A stretch of 64,000 bases of DNA from positions 310,001-374,000 of the forward strand of contig NZ_SCOU01000001.1 in the NCBI RefSeq assembly GCF_005502435.1, read 5' to 3'. A program made the position numbers and the translations under genes. The notes beneath the pieces were generated by a model, which searched no databases, was not told the DNA's origin, and worked only from the letters and a program-made list of their open reading frames with translations. This DNA is from Methylobacillus flagellatus (GTDB taxonomy: Bacteria; Pseudomonadota; Gammaproteobacteria; Burkholderiales; Methylophilaceae). Position 1 is the first letter of the stretch, and every line of letters begins with the position of its first letter. Positions 36,958 to 45,754 of the stretch are shown here, in pieces.

Positions 36958-37218
36958 TCATTTCATCCCTTTATAATCGAAAATAAGTTTAGCCAAAGAG
37001 TAAACAACTAAAAACCCTACAACAGCATAACCTTTAGCAGCTCCCATACTGTCATCAAGGAAAGTATAGAAAGCTAAAGCTACTACTATTCTCAACAAAA
37101 ACCCTTTCCATCCATAGGCAGTAAACAATCCAATTAAATACTTCTTTAATATCTCATTAAATACAACATCAGCATAACCAGCAATTTTTTTTAACAATTC
37201 AACTATCCTTACTGACAT
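36958..37218 (-). CDS. Small membrane protein of unknown function
   Basis: No family recognised. The 86-residue product has an amphipathic N-terminus and two hydrophobic stretches (about residues 35-52 and 62-80, KGYAVVGFLVVYSLAKLIF). It is AT-rich, unlike flanking core genes, and lies inside the MITE-bearing island. It could be a membrane immunity protein for a lost toxin, but this rests on context only. Confidence 0.55.
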   Translation of the reverse strand: MSVRIVELLKKIAGYADVVFNEILKKYLIGLFTAYGWKGFLLRIVVALAFYTFLDDSMGAAKGYAVVGFLVVYSLAKLIFDYKGMK

Positions 37219-37308
37219 TCCAATTAATTGATTTATCTAATTTTAATTGCATCAATAATAAGTTTGAATTTACCATCTTCAAGAGCCTTACCCCCCCACC
37301 AAAGGCAA

Positions 37309-37394
37309 AAATAATAGGGTCAGACACCATAAAAACCAATGTTAATCATGGAAATAATAGGGTCAGACACCATAAAAACCAATGTTAATCATGG
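37309..37394. repeat. Two extra tandem copies of the MITE left end (43-bp unit)
   Basis: Identical units at 37309-37351 and 37352-37394 each hold the left 21-bp terminal repeat and the next 22 bases, ending TTAATCATGG. They abut the complete element that begins at 37396, which carries the same first ~39 bases. This is a local tandem amplification of one end. Confidence 0.93.
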
Positions 37395-37395
37395 A

Positions 37396-37533
37396 AATAA
37401 TAGGGTCAGACACCATAAAAACCAATGTTAATCAATATCATGGATGATAATACGCAGTGTGTAGAAGAGATGCTTAACCCGGTTTCCAATCGTGCGATCA
37501 GATTGCGAAACAATGGTGTCTGACCCTATTATT
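37396..37533. mobile_element. 138-bp MITE-like element, copy A
   Basis: Bounded by perfect 21-bp inverted repeats, AATAATAGGGTCAGACACCAT (37396-37416) and its complement (37513-37533). It encodes nothing. It is identical over its full length to copy B at 38571-38708. The right end reads TAATAATAG on the minus strand and provides the stop for the Rhs remnant. No clear target-site duplication was seen. Confidence 0.92.
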
Positions 37534-37984
37534 ACGCGTAGTTGCCGCTCTTCTTGTCCTTGCGGTCCTTCAAGGACTGCAGGTAGTCCACCTTGCTGTC
37601 CCCGATGTTGCTGATGTCCCCCACACGCTGACCATCCACGTAGTAGTAGCGGGCCACCTTGTTGGCGGCCGTGCCTGGGTTGTAGTTGGCAGGGTGATGG
37701 CGATAGTTGGGTGGGGTGATCGTGCCGGTGATCTCGTCACGCAGCAGGATCATGCCCTGTGCATCACTCACATACTGGATGGTGCGGTTGCCTACCCGGT
37801 CGATCGCGTTCTTGATGTGCCCGTTCACATCAAAGTTGATGTCGCTGTAGCCGGGACGCCAGGCACTGCTGTTCTTCTTGATCGCCGGGTGTACGCCTGC
37901 GACGGATGGATATGAACTACCAGATATTCGGCGCAATGCCCGTTGGTTATTGCGCCCTACGCGGGCTTTTTGTTTTGTGAACAA
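37532..37984 (-). pseudogene. Rhs/YD-repeat protein remnant
   Basis: The 150-codon frame resembles a piece of an Rhs-type protein: IDRVGNRTIQYVSDAQGMILL and YYYVDGQRVGDI, then a polar tail. Rhs proteins exceed 1000 residues, so this is a fragment. The first ~22 codons come from a palindromic sequence at 37930-37956 and are probably not Rhs. The stop codon is the end of MITE copy A. It lies 11 bases downstream of the 184-aa gene on the same strand. It may be an orphan tip displaced from an Rhs locus, or non-coding. Confidence 0.6.
37930..37970 (+). repeat. REP-like palindrome at the 5' end of the Rhs remnant
   Basis: GGCGCAAT (37930-37937) and ATTGCGCC (37949-37956) are perfect inverted repeats, followed by CTACGCGGGCTTTTTG. 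It resembles extragenic palindromes, or on the plus strand a terminator-like structure. It marks the junction between Rhs-derived sequence and other DNA. Confidence 0.6.
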
Positions 37985-37995
37985 TAACTACCGAG

Positions 37996-38550
37996 TTAGT
38001 TCAGAGCCACTTCCAGCGCACGGTCAATCATCGCCTTGGTAATCATCGGAACAAAATTCAAGCGTCCTCCTGCAGCAAACGTCGCCTGATATTCCTCTAG
38101 CGTTTCGTCATCTTTCGACCAGGCCAAGGCTGCCAAATGACGTATCTGGGGCATGCTTGGGCTGTCAGGCCGGGTGCTTTTGAACTCATCAATCAGACAA
38201 CTGATTTTCTCTGCCTTCAATTCATTGAGGACTTCCGTCATTAAGCCGCAGAAAGCTTGTGTTGCTTGTTCTAACGAGGCAACTTCTACGTTTTTCTGAA
38301 ACCAGCGCAGAGACACAAAATTCTTGGGGCGTTTTCCAAGAATGAAATTTGCCACCTTGGCAAACTCGGAATGGCAGGTCGAGCAGTCCAGCCCCAGCCA
38401 AACTTGACCGGATGTAAGAGTTCTCATAAATGGCTCTGCTTGAACTACAAAACCATTTTCCTCCGCCTCCCAGTAGCTTCCATCTCGATCAGCTTTCCAC
38501 TTTCCGCCGACCCGTTCAATTGCCTCACGAATTACTTCATCAACTTTCAT
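37996..38550 (-). CDS. Hypothetical protein, possible immunity protein
   Basis: No family recognised with confidence. The 184-residue soluble protein has an acidic N-terminal half with a CSTCHSEF segment and a helical C-terminus (SMPQIRHLAALAWSKDDETLEEYQATFAAGGR). It starts 20 bases downstream of MITE copy B and precedes the Rhs remnant. Intact stand-alone genes beside Rhs debris are often immunity genes; that is inference here. The frame is intact and looks protein-like, so it is probably real. Confidence 0.65.
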   Translation of the reverse strand: MKVDEVIREAIERVGGKWKADRDGSYWEAEENGFVVQAEPFMRTLTSGQVWLGLDCSTCHSEFAKVANFILGKRPKNFVSLRWFQKNVEVASLEQATQAFCGLMTEVLNELKAEKISCLIDEFKSTRPDSPSMPQIRHLAALAWSKDDETLEEYQATFAAGGRLNFVPMITKAMIDRALEVALN

Positions 38551-38570
38551 AGGCCTGGCGCCTTAACAAA

Positions 38571-38708
38571 AATAATAGGGTCAGACACCATAAAAACCAA
38601 TGTTAATCAATATCATGGATGATAATACGCAGTGTGTAGAAGAGATGCTTAACCCGGTTTCCAATCGTGCGATCAGATTGCGAAACAATGGTGTCTGACC
38701 CTATTATT
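38571..38708. mobile_element. 138-bp MITE-like element, copy B
   Basis: Same sequence and orientation as copy A, with 21-bp terminal repeats at 38571-38591 and 38688-38708. It separates the 184-aa gene from a truncated 57-codon ORF whose stop it supplies. Complete identity of the two copies suggests recent movement or gene conversion. Confidence 0.92.
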
Positions 38709-38880
38709 ACCATCTGTTAATTGATGACCACGCGATGCTTTCAGCCTTAAGGCTAGACTCGACCATAAGCTTTATTGTACGACCACCATCTAAATAGTGA
38801 TAAAAATATCTGTCCATTCGCTGAAGCAAATACCCATCAGAGGACTCGACGCCTTGTTTGTTAATCCATTTTAAAATCAT
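38707..38880 (-). pseudogene. 57-codon ORF ending in MITE copy B
   Basis: Read on the minus strand from ATG 38880: it begins MILKWINKQGVESSDGYLLQ and ends SSINRW before TAA at the MITE edge. The length, AT-rich character and abrupt end suggest the 5' part of a longer gene cut by the element, though an intact small protein is possible. No family recognised. Confidence 0.5.
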
Positions 38881-38931
38881 GTTGTTGTGAATATCGTGTC
38901 TGAGGTAATCCGGATTTTACGGACAGTAAAA

Positions 38932-39107
38932 TTAAACACCATAGTACAACCTCTCCCCTTCATTCGGCGTGCGATAGTCGAGTGACTGATCGGTGCGGTG
39001 ATGGTTATAGAAGCATTCGATGTAATCGAAGATTGCAAGCTTCACCTCTTCCCGCGTTATGAAGCCATGCTGGTGTAACTACTCGTTCTTGAGGGTTGAG
39101 AAGATGC
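38932..39107 (-). pseudogene. C-terminal fragment of an IS3-family transposase (OrfB)
   Basis: Minus-strand translation gives FSTLKNE, a stop (TAG at 39081-39079), then LHQHGFITREEVKLAIFDYI and ECFYNHHRTDQSLDYRTPNE, the typical end of an rve-type OrfB. About 85% of the gene is gone and one codon is nonsense. The TACTGTCCGTAAAATCCGG region after its stop (38906-38925) may be the old IS end. The fragment abuts the prfC leader. Confidence 0.85.
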
Positions 39108-39177
39108 GGCTGCAGTGTGCCCGCTGCTTTCGGGTAAAATGGCGTTTTGCCTTAAACCCACAGCATTCGACATCCTC

Positions 39178-40752
39178 ATGAGCAGCCTTAACTCCGAAAT
39201 CCAGCGTCGTCGCACCTTCGCCATCATCTCCCACCCGGATGCGGGTAAGACCACGCTCACGGAAAAGCTGCTGTGGTTCGGCGGCGCCATCCAGGTCGCT
39301 GGGGAAGTGCGTGGCCGCAAAGCCGCCAGACATGCGACCTCGGACTGGATGGAGCTGGAAAAGCAGCGCGGCATCTCGGTCACATCCTCCGTCATGCAGT
39401 TCCCCTATCGCGAGCACATGATCAACCTGCTCGACACGCCGGGCCACGACGACTTCTCGGAAGATACCTACCGCACATTGACCGCCGTCGACTCGGCGGT
39501 GATGGTGATCGATTCGGTCAATGGCGTGGAAGCGCAGACCATCAAGCTGCTCAACGTCTGCCGCATGCGCGATACACCTATCGTCACCTTCATCAACAAG
39601 CTCGACCGCGAATCCCGCGCGCCGATCGAGTTGCTGGATGAGATCGAATCGGTGCTCGGTATGCAATGCGCCCCCATGACCTGGCCGATCGGCATGGGCA
39701 AGAGCTTCCGTGGTGTCTACAACCTCTACACCGACACCATCTCGTTCTTTGATCCGCATGCTGAAAAAGGTACCTCCGAGACCATCAAGGGGCTGGATAA
39801 CCCGCGCCTAGACGAACTGATCGGCCGTCAGGCCGACGAACTGCGCGTGGACATCGAACTGGTACGCGGCGCTTCGCATGTGTTCGACAAGGATGACTAC
39901 CTCAGCGGCAAACAGACGCCAGTCTACTTTGGCTCGGCCATCAACAACTTCGGCGTGCAGTCACTGCTGGATGCGGTGGTCGATCTCTCGCCTGCTCCAC
40001 TGGCACGGCAGACCGCCACACGTCCGGTGGCACCGGACGAAGCCAAGTTCTCCGGCTTTGTGTTCAAGATCCAGGCCAATATGGACCCCAAGCACCGCGA
40101 CCGCATCGCCTTTTTGCGCGTGTGTTCGGGCCGCTTCGAGCGCGGCATGAAGATCAAACAGGTATCCACCGGCAAGTTGCTGTCCGTGAACAATGCCATC
40201 ACCTTCATGGCACAGGACAGAACCACCATGGACGAAGCCTATTCCGGTGACATCATCGGCATCCCCAACCACGGCACCATCAAGCTGGGCGACACCTTCA
40301 CCGAGAACGAAGCACTCAAGTTCATCGGCATCCCCTCCTTCGCGCCCGAATTCTTCCGCCGTGCACGCATCAAAAACCCAATGAAGATGAAGCAGTTGCA
40401 ACTTGGACTTAAACAACTGGCGGAAGAAGGTGCCACACAGCTGTTCCGCCCGCTGCTGTCCAACGACCTCATCCTGGGTGCAGTCGGTACGCTGCAGTTC
40501 GACGTGGTGGCGCACCGGCTGGAGCATGAATATAGCGTGGATGTGGTGTTCGAATCGTTCGACTGCTCAACAGCGCGCTGGCTGCGCGGCTCGGAAACCG
40601 ACCTGAAAGCCATTGCCGACAAGTACGGCTTCAACGTGGCACTGGATGGCGCTGATGAATATGTCTACCTGGCACCCAACCGCGTCAACCTGCAGATGGC
40701 GCAGGAACGCTACCCGGATGTGAAGTTCCTGGAGACCCGCGAGATCTTCTAA
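39178..40752 (+). CDS. prfC: Peptide chain release factor 3
   Basis: Translational GTPase that removes RF1/RF2 after termination. ATG 39178 ([20 protein letters not shown]) gives 524 residues; the upstream open frame reaches into the IS remnant. G1 [14 protein letters not shown], the switch I region [15 protein letters not shown]3 [13 protein letters not shown] and G4 NKLDRE are intact. Its promoter must lie in or next to the IS3 remnant, which sits within 75 bases upstream. Confidence 0.96.
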   Translation: MSSLNSEIQRRRTFAIISHPDAGKTTLTEKLLWFGGAIQVAGEVRGRKAARHATSDWMELEKQRGISVTSSVMQFPYREHMINLLDTPGHDDFSEDTYRTLTAVDSAVMVIDSVNGVEAQTIKLLNVCRMRDTPIVTFINKLDRESRAPIELLDEIESVLGMQCAPMTWPIGMGKSFRGVYNLYTDTISFFDPHAEKGTSETIKGLDNPRLDELIGRQADELRVDIELVRGASHVFDKDDYLSGKQTPVYFGSAINNFGVQSLLDAVVDLSPAPLARQTATRPVAPDEAKFSGFVFKIQANMDPKHRDRIAFLRVCSGRFERGMKIKQVSTGKLLSVNNAITFMAQDRTTMDEAYSGDIIGIPNHGTIKLGDTFTENEALKFIGIPSFAPEFFRRARIKNPMKMKQLQLGLKQLAEEGATQLFRPLLSNDLILGAVGTLQFDVVAHRLEHEYSVDVVFESFDCSTARWLRGSETDLKAIADKYGFNVALDGADEYVYLAPNRVNLQMAQERYPDVKFLETREIF

Positions 40753-40877
40753 TCGCGAGATTTTTCTGGAATGTGGCGGACGGCTGAGATGGGCACAGCA
40801 CACTAGGCACTGCTGTAGCTTTTGAGGATGTGGGCCAACAGCTTGATCTGTCATCAGTTGACTGAGAGGTATGCACT

Positions 40878-40893
40878 GGACTAAACTTAGTCC
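40878..40893. promoter_or_regulatory. Palindromic operator candidate of the toxin-antitoxin pair
   Basis: GGACTAA and TTAGTCC form a 7-bp inverted repeat with a two-base centre, 24 bases before the antitoxin start. Phd/YefM antitoxins usually repress their own promoter at such palindromes. Confidence 0.6.
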
Positions 40894-40917
40894 GGTCGTA
40901 TCAATTGAGATCCTGCC

Positions 40918-41157
40918 ATGCAAACCGTCAACATCCATGAAGCCAAAACCCAGCTCTCACGCTATGTAGACCAGGCTGCGAGTGGCGACGAGATCATCAT
41001 CGCACGCGCTGGCAAGCCCATCGCACGCCTGGGGCCATTAGATTCAGACAAAACCAAACAACGCCAACTCGGCTTGGGTAAAGGTAAACACCAGTTGCCC
41101 GACGATTTCGATCGGCTGCATCAGGATGAAATCCAGACTATGTTTGAAGCCGCCTGA
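40918..41157 (+). CDS. Phd/YefM-family antitoxin
   Basis: 79 residues. The N-terminal DNA-binding fold (MQTVNIHEAKTQLSRYVDQA, then GDEIIIARAGKPIARLGPL) is typical of Phd/YefM antitoxins; the C-terminal ~35 residues (LPDDFDRLHQDEIQTMFE) would wrap the toxin. It starts five bases before the PIN toxin gene, forming a type II module. Confidence 0.92.
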   Translation: MQTVNIHEAKTQLSRYVDQAASGDEIIIARAGKPIARLGPLDSDKTKQRQLGLGKGKHQLPDDFDRLHQDEIQTMFEAA

Positions 41158-41162
41158 GCCAC

Positions 41163-41567
41163 ATGCCACAACAGACCTACCTGCTTGATACCAATGTACT
41201 GTTATGTGCGCTCATTTCTCCTGAACGCTTGAGCCTGGAAATTCAACAAGGACTCATCGACAGTCAGAATGTTATCTACTTCAGCGCAGCAAGCATCTGG
41301 GAGATCGCCATCAAGGCTAGCCTTAACAAGGCCAATTTCGATTTTTCTGCTGCTGACATCCAACATCTGGCGATAGAGACCGGTTTTACCGAATTAGCCG
41401 TTCATGCGTCCCATACCTTGGCGCTTTCAACGCTGCCCTGGCATCACCGTGATCCATTTGACAGGTTGTTGATTTCCCAAGCGATGGCCCTGCCGGCCTA
41501 CCTACTGACCAGCGATGTCCTGCTTGGTCAATACTCCGAGCTGGTAAAAATCACCACGATCAAATGA
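41163..41567 (+). CDS. PIN-domain toxin, VapC-type
   Basis: 134-residue RNase toxin. PIN acidic residues are visible: LLDTNVLLCAL at the N-terminus, SIWEIAIKASL in the middle and HHRDPFDRLLISQA near the C-terminus. VapC toxins cleave tRNA or rRNA; the target here is unknown. It pairs with the antitoxin just upstream and ends before a strong terminator. Confidence 0.92.
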   Translation: MPQQTYLLDTNVLLCALISPERLSLEIQQGLIDSQNVIYFSAASIWEIAIKASLNKANFDFSAADIQHLAIETGFTELAVHASHTLALSTLPWHHRDPFDRLLISQAMALPAYLLTSDVLLGQYSELVKITTIK

Positions 41568-41625
41568 AGTTGGGTGGTGCACTTCAGGCTCCTGACAGAT
41601 TCCTCTTGTTTTTGATGCGTCGTTT

Positions 41626-41641
41626 GTAGGCGACTGCCTAC
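41626..41641. repeat. Small palindrome after vapC
   Basis: GTAGGC GACT GCCTAC, a perfect 6-bp stem. It lies in the 190-bp convergent gap together with the terminator; no gene is visible there. Confidence 0.5.
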
Positions 41642-41685
41642 GCTTGACAGCGTTAACGTGAAAATCAGTAACAGCTTCTGACGTT

Positions 41686-41707
41686 AAAGCCCGCGTATGC
41701 GGGCTTT
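41686..41707. terminator. Bidirectional terminator between vapC and the isochorismatase-like gene
   Basis: AAAGCCCGC (41686-41694), loop GTAT, GCGGGCTTT (41699-41707), perfect 9-bp stem with A and T flanks, placed between convergent genes. Confidence 0.9.
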
Positions 41708-41758
41708 ATTATGTTGCTATTGCGAAGCCGGGCTATGCGCAACTGCTTGTCACCCAAG

Positions 41759-42352
41759 TCAATATAGTTGCGCAGCCTGCTCCACCACCACCGCATACAG
41801 ATCACGCGTTGAAGCCAGTGCTGCGGCCTGCATTTGCGCAGCGGGGACCACCACGCCTGCCTCTGTCTTGATGGCACGTGTCGCCGTCGCGTTGGCGACA
41901 ACGGTAGTGGCATAGCCCAGATTGAAGGCGCCATGTGCGGTAGAGTTGATGCACATGTGCGTCATGAATCCGGCCAGCACCAGGCTGTTGACGCCCAGGG
42001 CTTTCAGTGTGGCATCCAGCTCGGTATGGATGAAAGAATTGGGATAATTCTTGGTGATGACGGTTTCACCTGCGACAGGCGCCACTTCATCCGAGATGGC
42101 GCCGATACGGGCAGTGATGTCATAGGGGCTGCCCACACCGCCATCATGTTGGATATGGATGACCGGCACGCTCAGTTCACGTGCTTTTTGCAACAGCAGT
42201 TGCGCCTGTTTCAGCGCTTCTTCCACGCCTTCCAGCTGCATGGTGCCTTCACGGTAGGTGTTCTGGCAGTCGATCAAGATCAGCGCGCTGTCTTTCAAGC
42301 TGCCCGGCTGGTGACCGAGACCGACTACATCACGCAAGGTGGTCAAACTCAT
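41759..42352 (-). CDS. Isochorismatase-family cysteine hydrolase
   Basis: 197 residues from ATG 42352, which follows GGAGGAACACCCC; the longer frame lacks a ribosome site. The Asp-Lys-Cys triad is visible: LILIDCQNTY, ITKNYPNSF and LAGFMTHMCINSTAH. Such enzymes hydrolyse amides or isochorismate; no substrate can be assigned. It shares strand with DUF779 and the aldehyde dehydrogenase. Confidence 0.88.
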   Translation of the reverse strand: MSLTTLRDVVGLGHQPGSLKDSALILIDCQNTYREGTMQLEGVEEALKQAQLLLQKARELSVPVIHIQHDGGVGSPYDITARIGAISDEVAPVAGETVITKNYPNSFIHTELDATLKALGVNSLVLAGFMTHMCINSTAHGAFNLGYATTVVANATATRAIKTEAGVVVPAAQMQAAALASTRDLYAVVVEQAAQLY

Positions 42353-42453
42353 GGGGTGTTCCTCCGTATGGATGGGCTGATGCCCGGTTTGTTGTTTTGG
42401 CTTGTTCTTTGGGTTCGCGCTGCCTTGTATTGCTGGCCGCCAGCTGCTGACAC

Positions 42454-42834
42454 TTAACCCGCGCTTTCCACCGGGATCTTCTCCAGGACCGCCCACTCTT
42501 CATCAGTGAACAGGCGCGAGCGGATCAAAAAATGCCGGCCCGTGCCCTGCTCCAGTGAGAACTGGCCGCCATGGCCGGCGATCGCGTCCAGTGTCATGTG
42601 GGTGTGCTCCCAGTATTGGAACTGGAATTTGGCCATGTAAAACGGCACGCCGTGTACCTCCCCCACCTTCACATCAGAGGAGCCCACCAGGAATTCGCCG
42701 TTCTTCATGCACATGGGGGCGCTACCTTCGCAGCAGCCACCGGATTGATGGAACATAAGATCGCCGTGCTTGGCGCGCAGGTCGTCGATCAGGGCCATGG
42801 CAGCCGGTGTTGCAGCGATACGGGAAACTTCCAT
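42454..42834 (-). CDS. DUF779 protein
   Basis: 126-residue soluble protein with FHQSGGCCEGSAPMC, GVPFYMAKFQFQYWEHTHMTLD and GRHFLIRSRLFTDEEW, all typical of DUF779. The family is regularly encoded beside ExaC/AldB acetaldehyde dehydrogenases, as here, and may serve as a metal or cofactor helper. Function unproven. Confidence 0.9.
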   Translation of the reverse strand: MEVSRIAATPAAMALIDDLRAKHGDLMFHQSGGCCEGSAPMCMKNGEFLVGSSDVKVGEVHGVPFYMAKFQFQYWEHTHMTLDAIAGHGGQFSLEQGTGRHFLIRSRLFTDEEWAVLEKIPVESAG

Positions 42835-42908
42835 GTAACACTCCTTGCAGGGATGGTCGGCTTACAGGTCAGCCAGACTAAAGAGGGGATGGTATCCCCC
42901 GAATAAAC

Positions 42909-42948
42909 AACAGGGGCGACATTGTCATCACACAATATCGCCCCTGTT
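42909..42948 (-). terminator. Hairpin between aldehyde dehydrogenase and DUF779 genes
   Basis: AACAGGGGCGA (42909-42919) pairs with TCGCCCCTGTT (42938-42948), with additional ATTGT/ACAAT pairing inside. On the minus strand it is followed by TGTTTATT. It probably makes DUF779 expression lower than that of the dehydrogenase. Confidence 0.75.
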
Positions 42949-42983
42949 CTGTTTGCATCACGCCTTGCAGCGTTCAGCGTCGC

Positions 42984-44501
42984 TTAGAAGAAGCCGAGCG
43001 CATTCGGGCTGTAGCTCACCAACAGGTTCTTGGTTTGCTGGTAGTGATCCAGCATCATCTTGTGGTTCTCGCGGCCGATACCGGACTGCTTGTAACCACC
43101 GAACGCCGCATGGGCTGGATACAGGTGGTAGCAATTGGTCCACACACGACCCGCCTGGATACCGCGACCCATGCGGAAGGCACGCGCACCGTCACGCGAC
43201 CACACGCCGGCACCCAGGCCGTACATGGTGTCGTTGGCGATGGCCAGTGCTTCGGCTTCGTCCTTGAAGGTGGTCACGGACAGCACCGGGCCGAAGATCT
43301 CTTCCTGGAAGATGCGCATCTTGTTATGGCCCTTGAACACGGTAGGCTCGATGTAGTAACCCTTTTCCAGGCCGTTCAACGTGGACTGAACACCGCCGGT
43401 CAACAGCTCGGCGCCCTCTTCCTTGCCCAGGTTGATGTAGGACATGATGATCTCGACCTGCTCGCTGGAAGCCTGCGCACCTATCATGGTGGAACCGTCC
43501 AGCGGGTTGCCCTGCTTGATAGCCTTCACACGCGCCAGTGCACGCTCCATGAACTTCTCGTAGATGGATTCCTGGATCAGCGCACGGCTAGGACAGGTAC
43601 ACACTTCGCCCTGGTTCAGCGCGAACAGTGCGAAGCCTTCCAGACACTTGTCGAAGTAAGCATCGTCAGCATCCATGATGTCTTCAAAGAAGATGTTGGG
43701 GGACTTGCCGCCCAGTTCCAGCGTGGATGGGATGAGGTTCTGCGAAGCGTATTGCATGATCAGGCGACCGACCGAGGTAGAGCCGGTGAACGCGATCTTG
43801 TTGATGCGTGAGCTGGTCGCCAGCGGCTTGCCGGCTTCCACACCGTGACCGTTGACCACATTGAGCACGCCAGGTGGCAGCAGATGACCGATCAACTCCA
43901 GCACGATGAGGATAGAGGCCGGTGTCTGCTCGGCCGGCTTCATCACCACTACGTTGCCCGCAGCCAGTGCAGGTGCCAGTTTCCAGGCCGCCATCAGGAT
44001 AGGGAAGTTCCAGGGGATGATCTGCCCCACCACGCCCAGTGGCTCGTGGAAGTGATAGGCCATGGTCTCATGGTCGATCTCGCTGATGCTGCCCTCTTGC
44101 GCACGGATGGCACCGGCAAAATAACGGAAGTGATCGATGGCCAGCGGGATATCCGCATTCATGGTTTCGCGGATCGGCTTGCCATTGTCTATGGTCTCGG
44201 CAATGGCGATGGTCTCCAGATTCGCTTCCATGATGTCAGCGATCTTGAGCAGAATATTGGAACGGGTAGTGGTGGAAGTCTTGCCCCAGGCTTCGCGGGC
44301 GGCATGTGCGGCATCCAGTGCCAGGTTGATGTCTTTTTCGTTGGAGCGGGCGATCTGACAGAACACTTCGCCATCGACAGGACTGATGTTATCGAAATAC
44401 TGACCATCGACCGGGGCCACCCATTTGCCGCCGATATAGTTGTCGTATTTGGCCTTGTACGGCATCTTAGGGCTTAATTTTTTAAGGCTTTCCAGTCCCA
44501 T
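42984..44501 (-). CDS. NAD-dependent acetaldehyde/aldehyde dehydrogenase (ExaC/AldB type)
   Basis: Oxidises acetaldehyde or similar aldehydes to acids. ATG 44501 is preferred because AGGAG lies seven bases upstream; ATG 44507 directly abuts AGGAG. The 505-residue protein has the glutamate motif [12 protein letters not shown], the nucleophilic cysteine in [14 protein letters not shown] and the NAD-binding FTGSTSVGR segment. The DUF779 neighbour supports the ExaC/AldB subgroup. Confidence 0.93.
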   Translation of the reverse strand: MGLESLKKLSPKMPYKAKYDNYIGGKWVAPVDGQYFDNISPVDGEVFCQIARSNEKDINLALDAAHAAREAWGKTSTTTRSNILLKIADIMEANLETIAIAETIDNGKPIRETMNADIPLAIDHFRYFAGAIRAQEGSISEIDHETMAYHFHEPLGVVGQIIPWNFPILMAAWKLAPALAAGNVVVMKPAEQTPASILIVLELIGHLLPPGVLNVVNGHGVEAGKPLATSSRINKIAFTGSTSVGRLIMQYASQNLIPSTLELGGKSPNIFFEDIMDADDAYFDKCLEGFALFALNQGEVCTCPSRALIQESIYEKFMERALARVKAIKQGNPLDGSTMIGAQASSEQVEIIMSYINLGKEEGAELLTGGVQSTLNGLEKGYYIEPTVFKGHNKMRIFQEEIFGPVLSVTTFKDEAEALAIANDTMYGLGAGVWSRDGARAFRMGRGIQAGRVWTNCYHLYPAHAAFGGYKQSGIGRENHKMMLDHYQQTKNLLVSYSPNALGFF

Positions 44502-44557
44502 TCTCATCTCCTAGTTGAATTCATTTTTTAATTGGTTCGACACGGTCAGAAATTCAA

Positions 44558-44571
44558 GTCTTATATAAGAC
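44558..44571. promoter_or_regulatory. 14-bp palindrome upstream of aldehyde dehydrogenase
   Basis: GTCTTATATAAGAC is a perfect palindrome 57 bases before the start. A second one, GGATATATCC, lies at 44586-44595. The gap is AT-rich. These are candidate operator sites, regulator unknown. Confidence 0.5.
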
Positions 44572-44670
44572 CGATATAAACAATAGGATATATCCAAGGC
44601 AGTAAATAATCAAATACATTGTGCAAAAAATAATTTCTACTGCGCCTACCATGCGTTAGCGCAGCCGCGA

Positions 44671-45540
44671 TCAGGGCTGCGCTCGCACGAAGCGGCTGAT
44701 CTCCTCCAGTAGGGTGCTGTCGCCGCGCAAAGGCTTGGCCAGACGCGCCACCATGTCGATATGGCCATAGTCCGCATATTCCACCAGCTGCACTGCATTG
44801 CCTTGCTCTTTCAGCTTGGCCGCCATGCGGATGCTATTACGCGGCCACACCGTGCCGTCCTTCATCCCCACCATCAACAGCATGGGTGGATGCGACTTGC
44901 CTACGAAGTTGATCGGCTGCGAACGCCACTGTTCCTCGGCTGCGCCAAAAATGGTGTTCAGACGCTGGGTTTTCAGCGGCAGAAAATCATAAGGGCCTGC
45001 CAAGCCGATGGTGCCGCGTATCTGCTGAGTACGCATGTCCACCATGGCCAGGTAATCCGGGTTCACGCTCAGCATCACGGCGATGTGGGCACCGGCAGAA
45101 TGCCCGGCCAGGAATAAACGCGCCGGGTCGCCGCCAAACTGCTGGATCCCGGTACTGACCCATTTGGCCGCGAGCGCAGGGTCCTGCATAAAGGCCGGGA
45201 ACAGCACATCGGGATAGACCCGGTAATCCGGGATGACCACGATAAACCCCTGCGAACTCAGTGCTTCACCAACAAATTTGTAATCTGCGCGCTCACCGGA
45301 TTCCCAGCTGCCACCGTAATAGAACACCACCACCGGGGCCGGTGTGGCTGGATCACGCTGCTTGGGTACGTAGACATCCAGTTGCTGGCGCGGCAATGTG
45401 CCGTACGCCACGGTGCTGAGCTGATATGCACTGTCTGGAATGAGCGCATTGAGTGTTTTGACTGGCGAGCAGCCTACGCCGGACGTGACGGCGATGGCCA
45501 TCACCCCCAGCATGCGCTGTAAGGATTTTTTTACCGTCAT
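44671..45540 (-). CDS. Alpha/beta hydrolase, probable lipoprotein
   Basis: 289 residues with a lipoprotein-like signal (SGVGCSPVK). The hormone-sensitive-lipase/carboxylesterase fold shows an oxyanion region VFYYGGSWESGERADY, the nucleophile elbow LAGHSAGAHIAV, an acid residue in VGMKDGTVW and histidine in ADYGHIDMV. Substrate unknown; it lies alone, anchored in the envelope. Confidence 0.87.
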   Translation of the reverse strand: MTVKKSLQRMLGVMAIAVTSGVGCSPVKTLNALIPDSAYQLSTVAYGTLPRQQLDVYVPKQRDPATPAPVVVFYYGGSWESGERADYKFVGEALSSQGFIVVIPDYRVYPDVLFPAFMQDPALAAKWVSTGIQQFGGDPARLFLAGHSAGAHIAVMLSVNPDYLAMVDMRTQQIRGTIGLAGPYDFLPLKTQRLNTIFGAAEEQWRSQPINFVGKSHPPMLLMVGMKDGTVWPRNSIRMAAKLKEQGNAVQLVEYADYGHIDMVARLAKPLRGDSTLLEEISRFVRAQP

Positions 45541-45754
45541 AGGGCTACGCTGCTAGAGAAAGTATGCGCAGTTTAGCATTGACATGTTTGGGCTAGCATT
45601 GCGAAACTGGGTGAATCGCATAAATATATTGCGCGCTTGATTTTATCGAGTGCACGCTATGAAGTGTGCTCTCCAAGTGGTTTGGAGTGGTGTCCTGCAA
45701 TACTGGATTCATGGTGTAAGGCGCACCCGCTTGCGATGCGCCACAAATTGATAC

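Noticed and set aside
36781-37560. Possible CRISPR array from the repeated 43-bp units
   Set aside because: The units are contiguous without variable spacers and carry the MITE inverted repeat; no cas gene is present.
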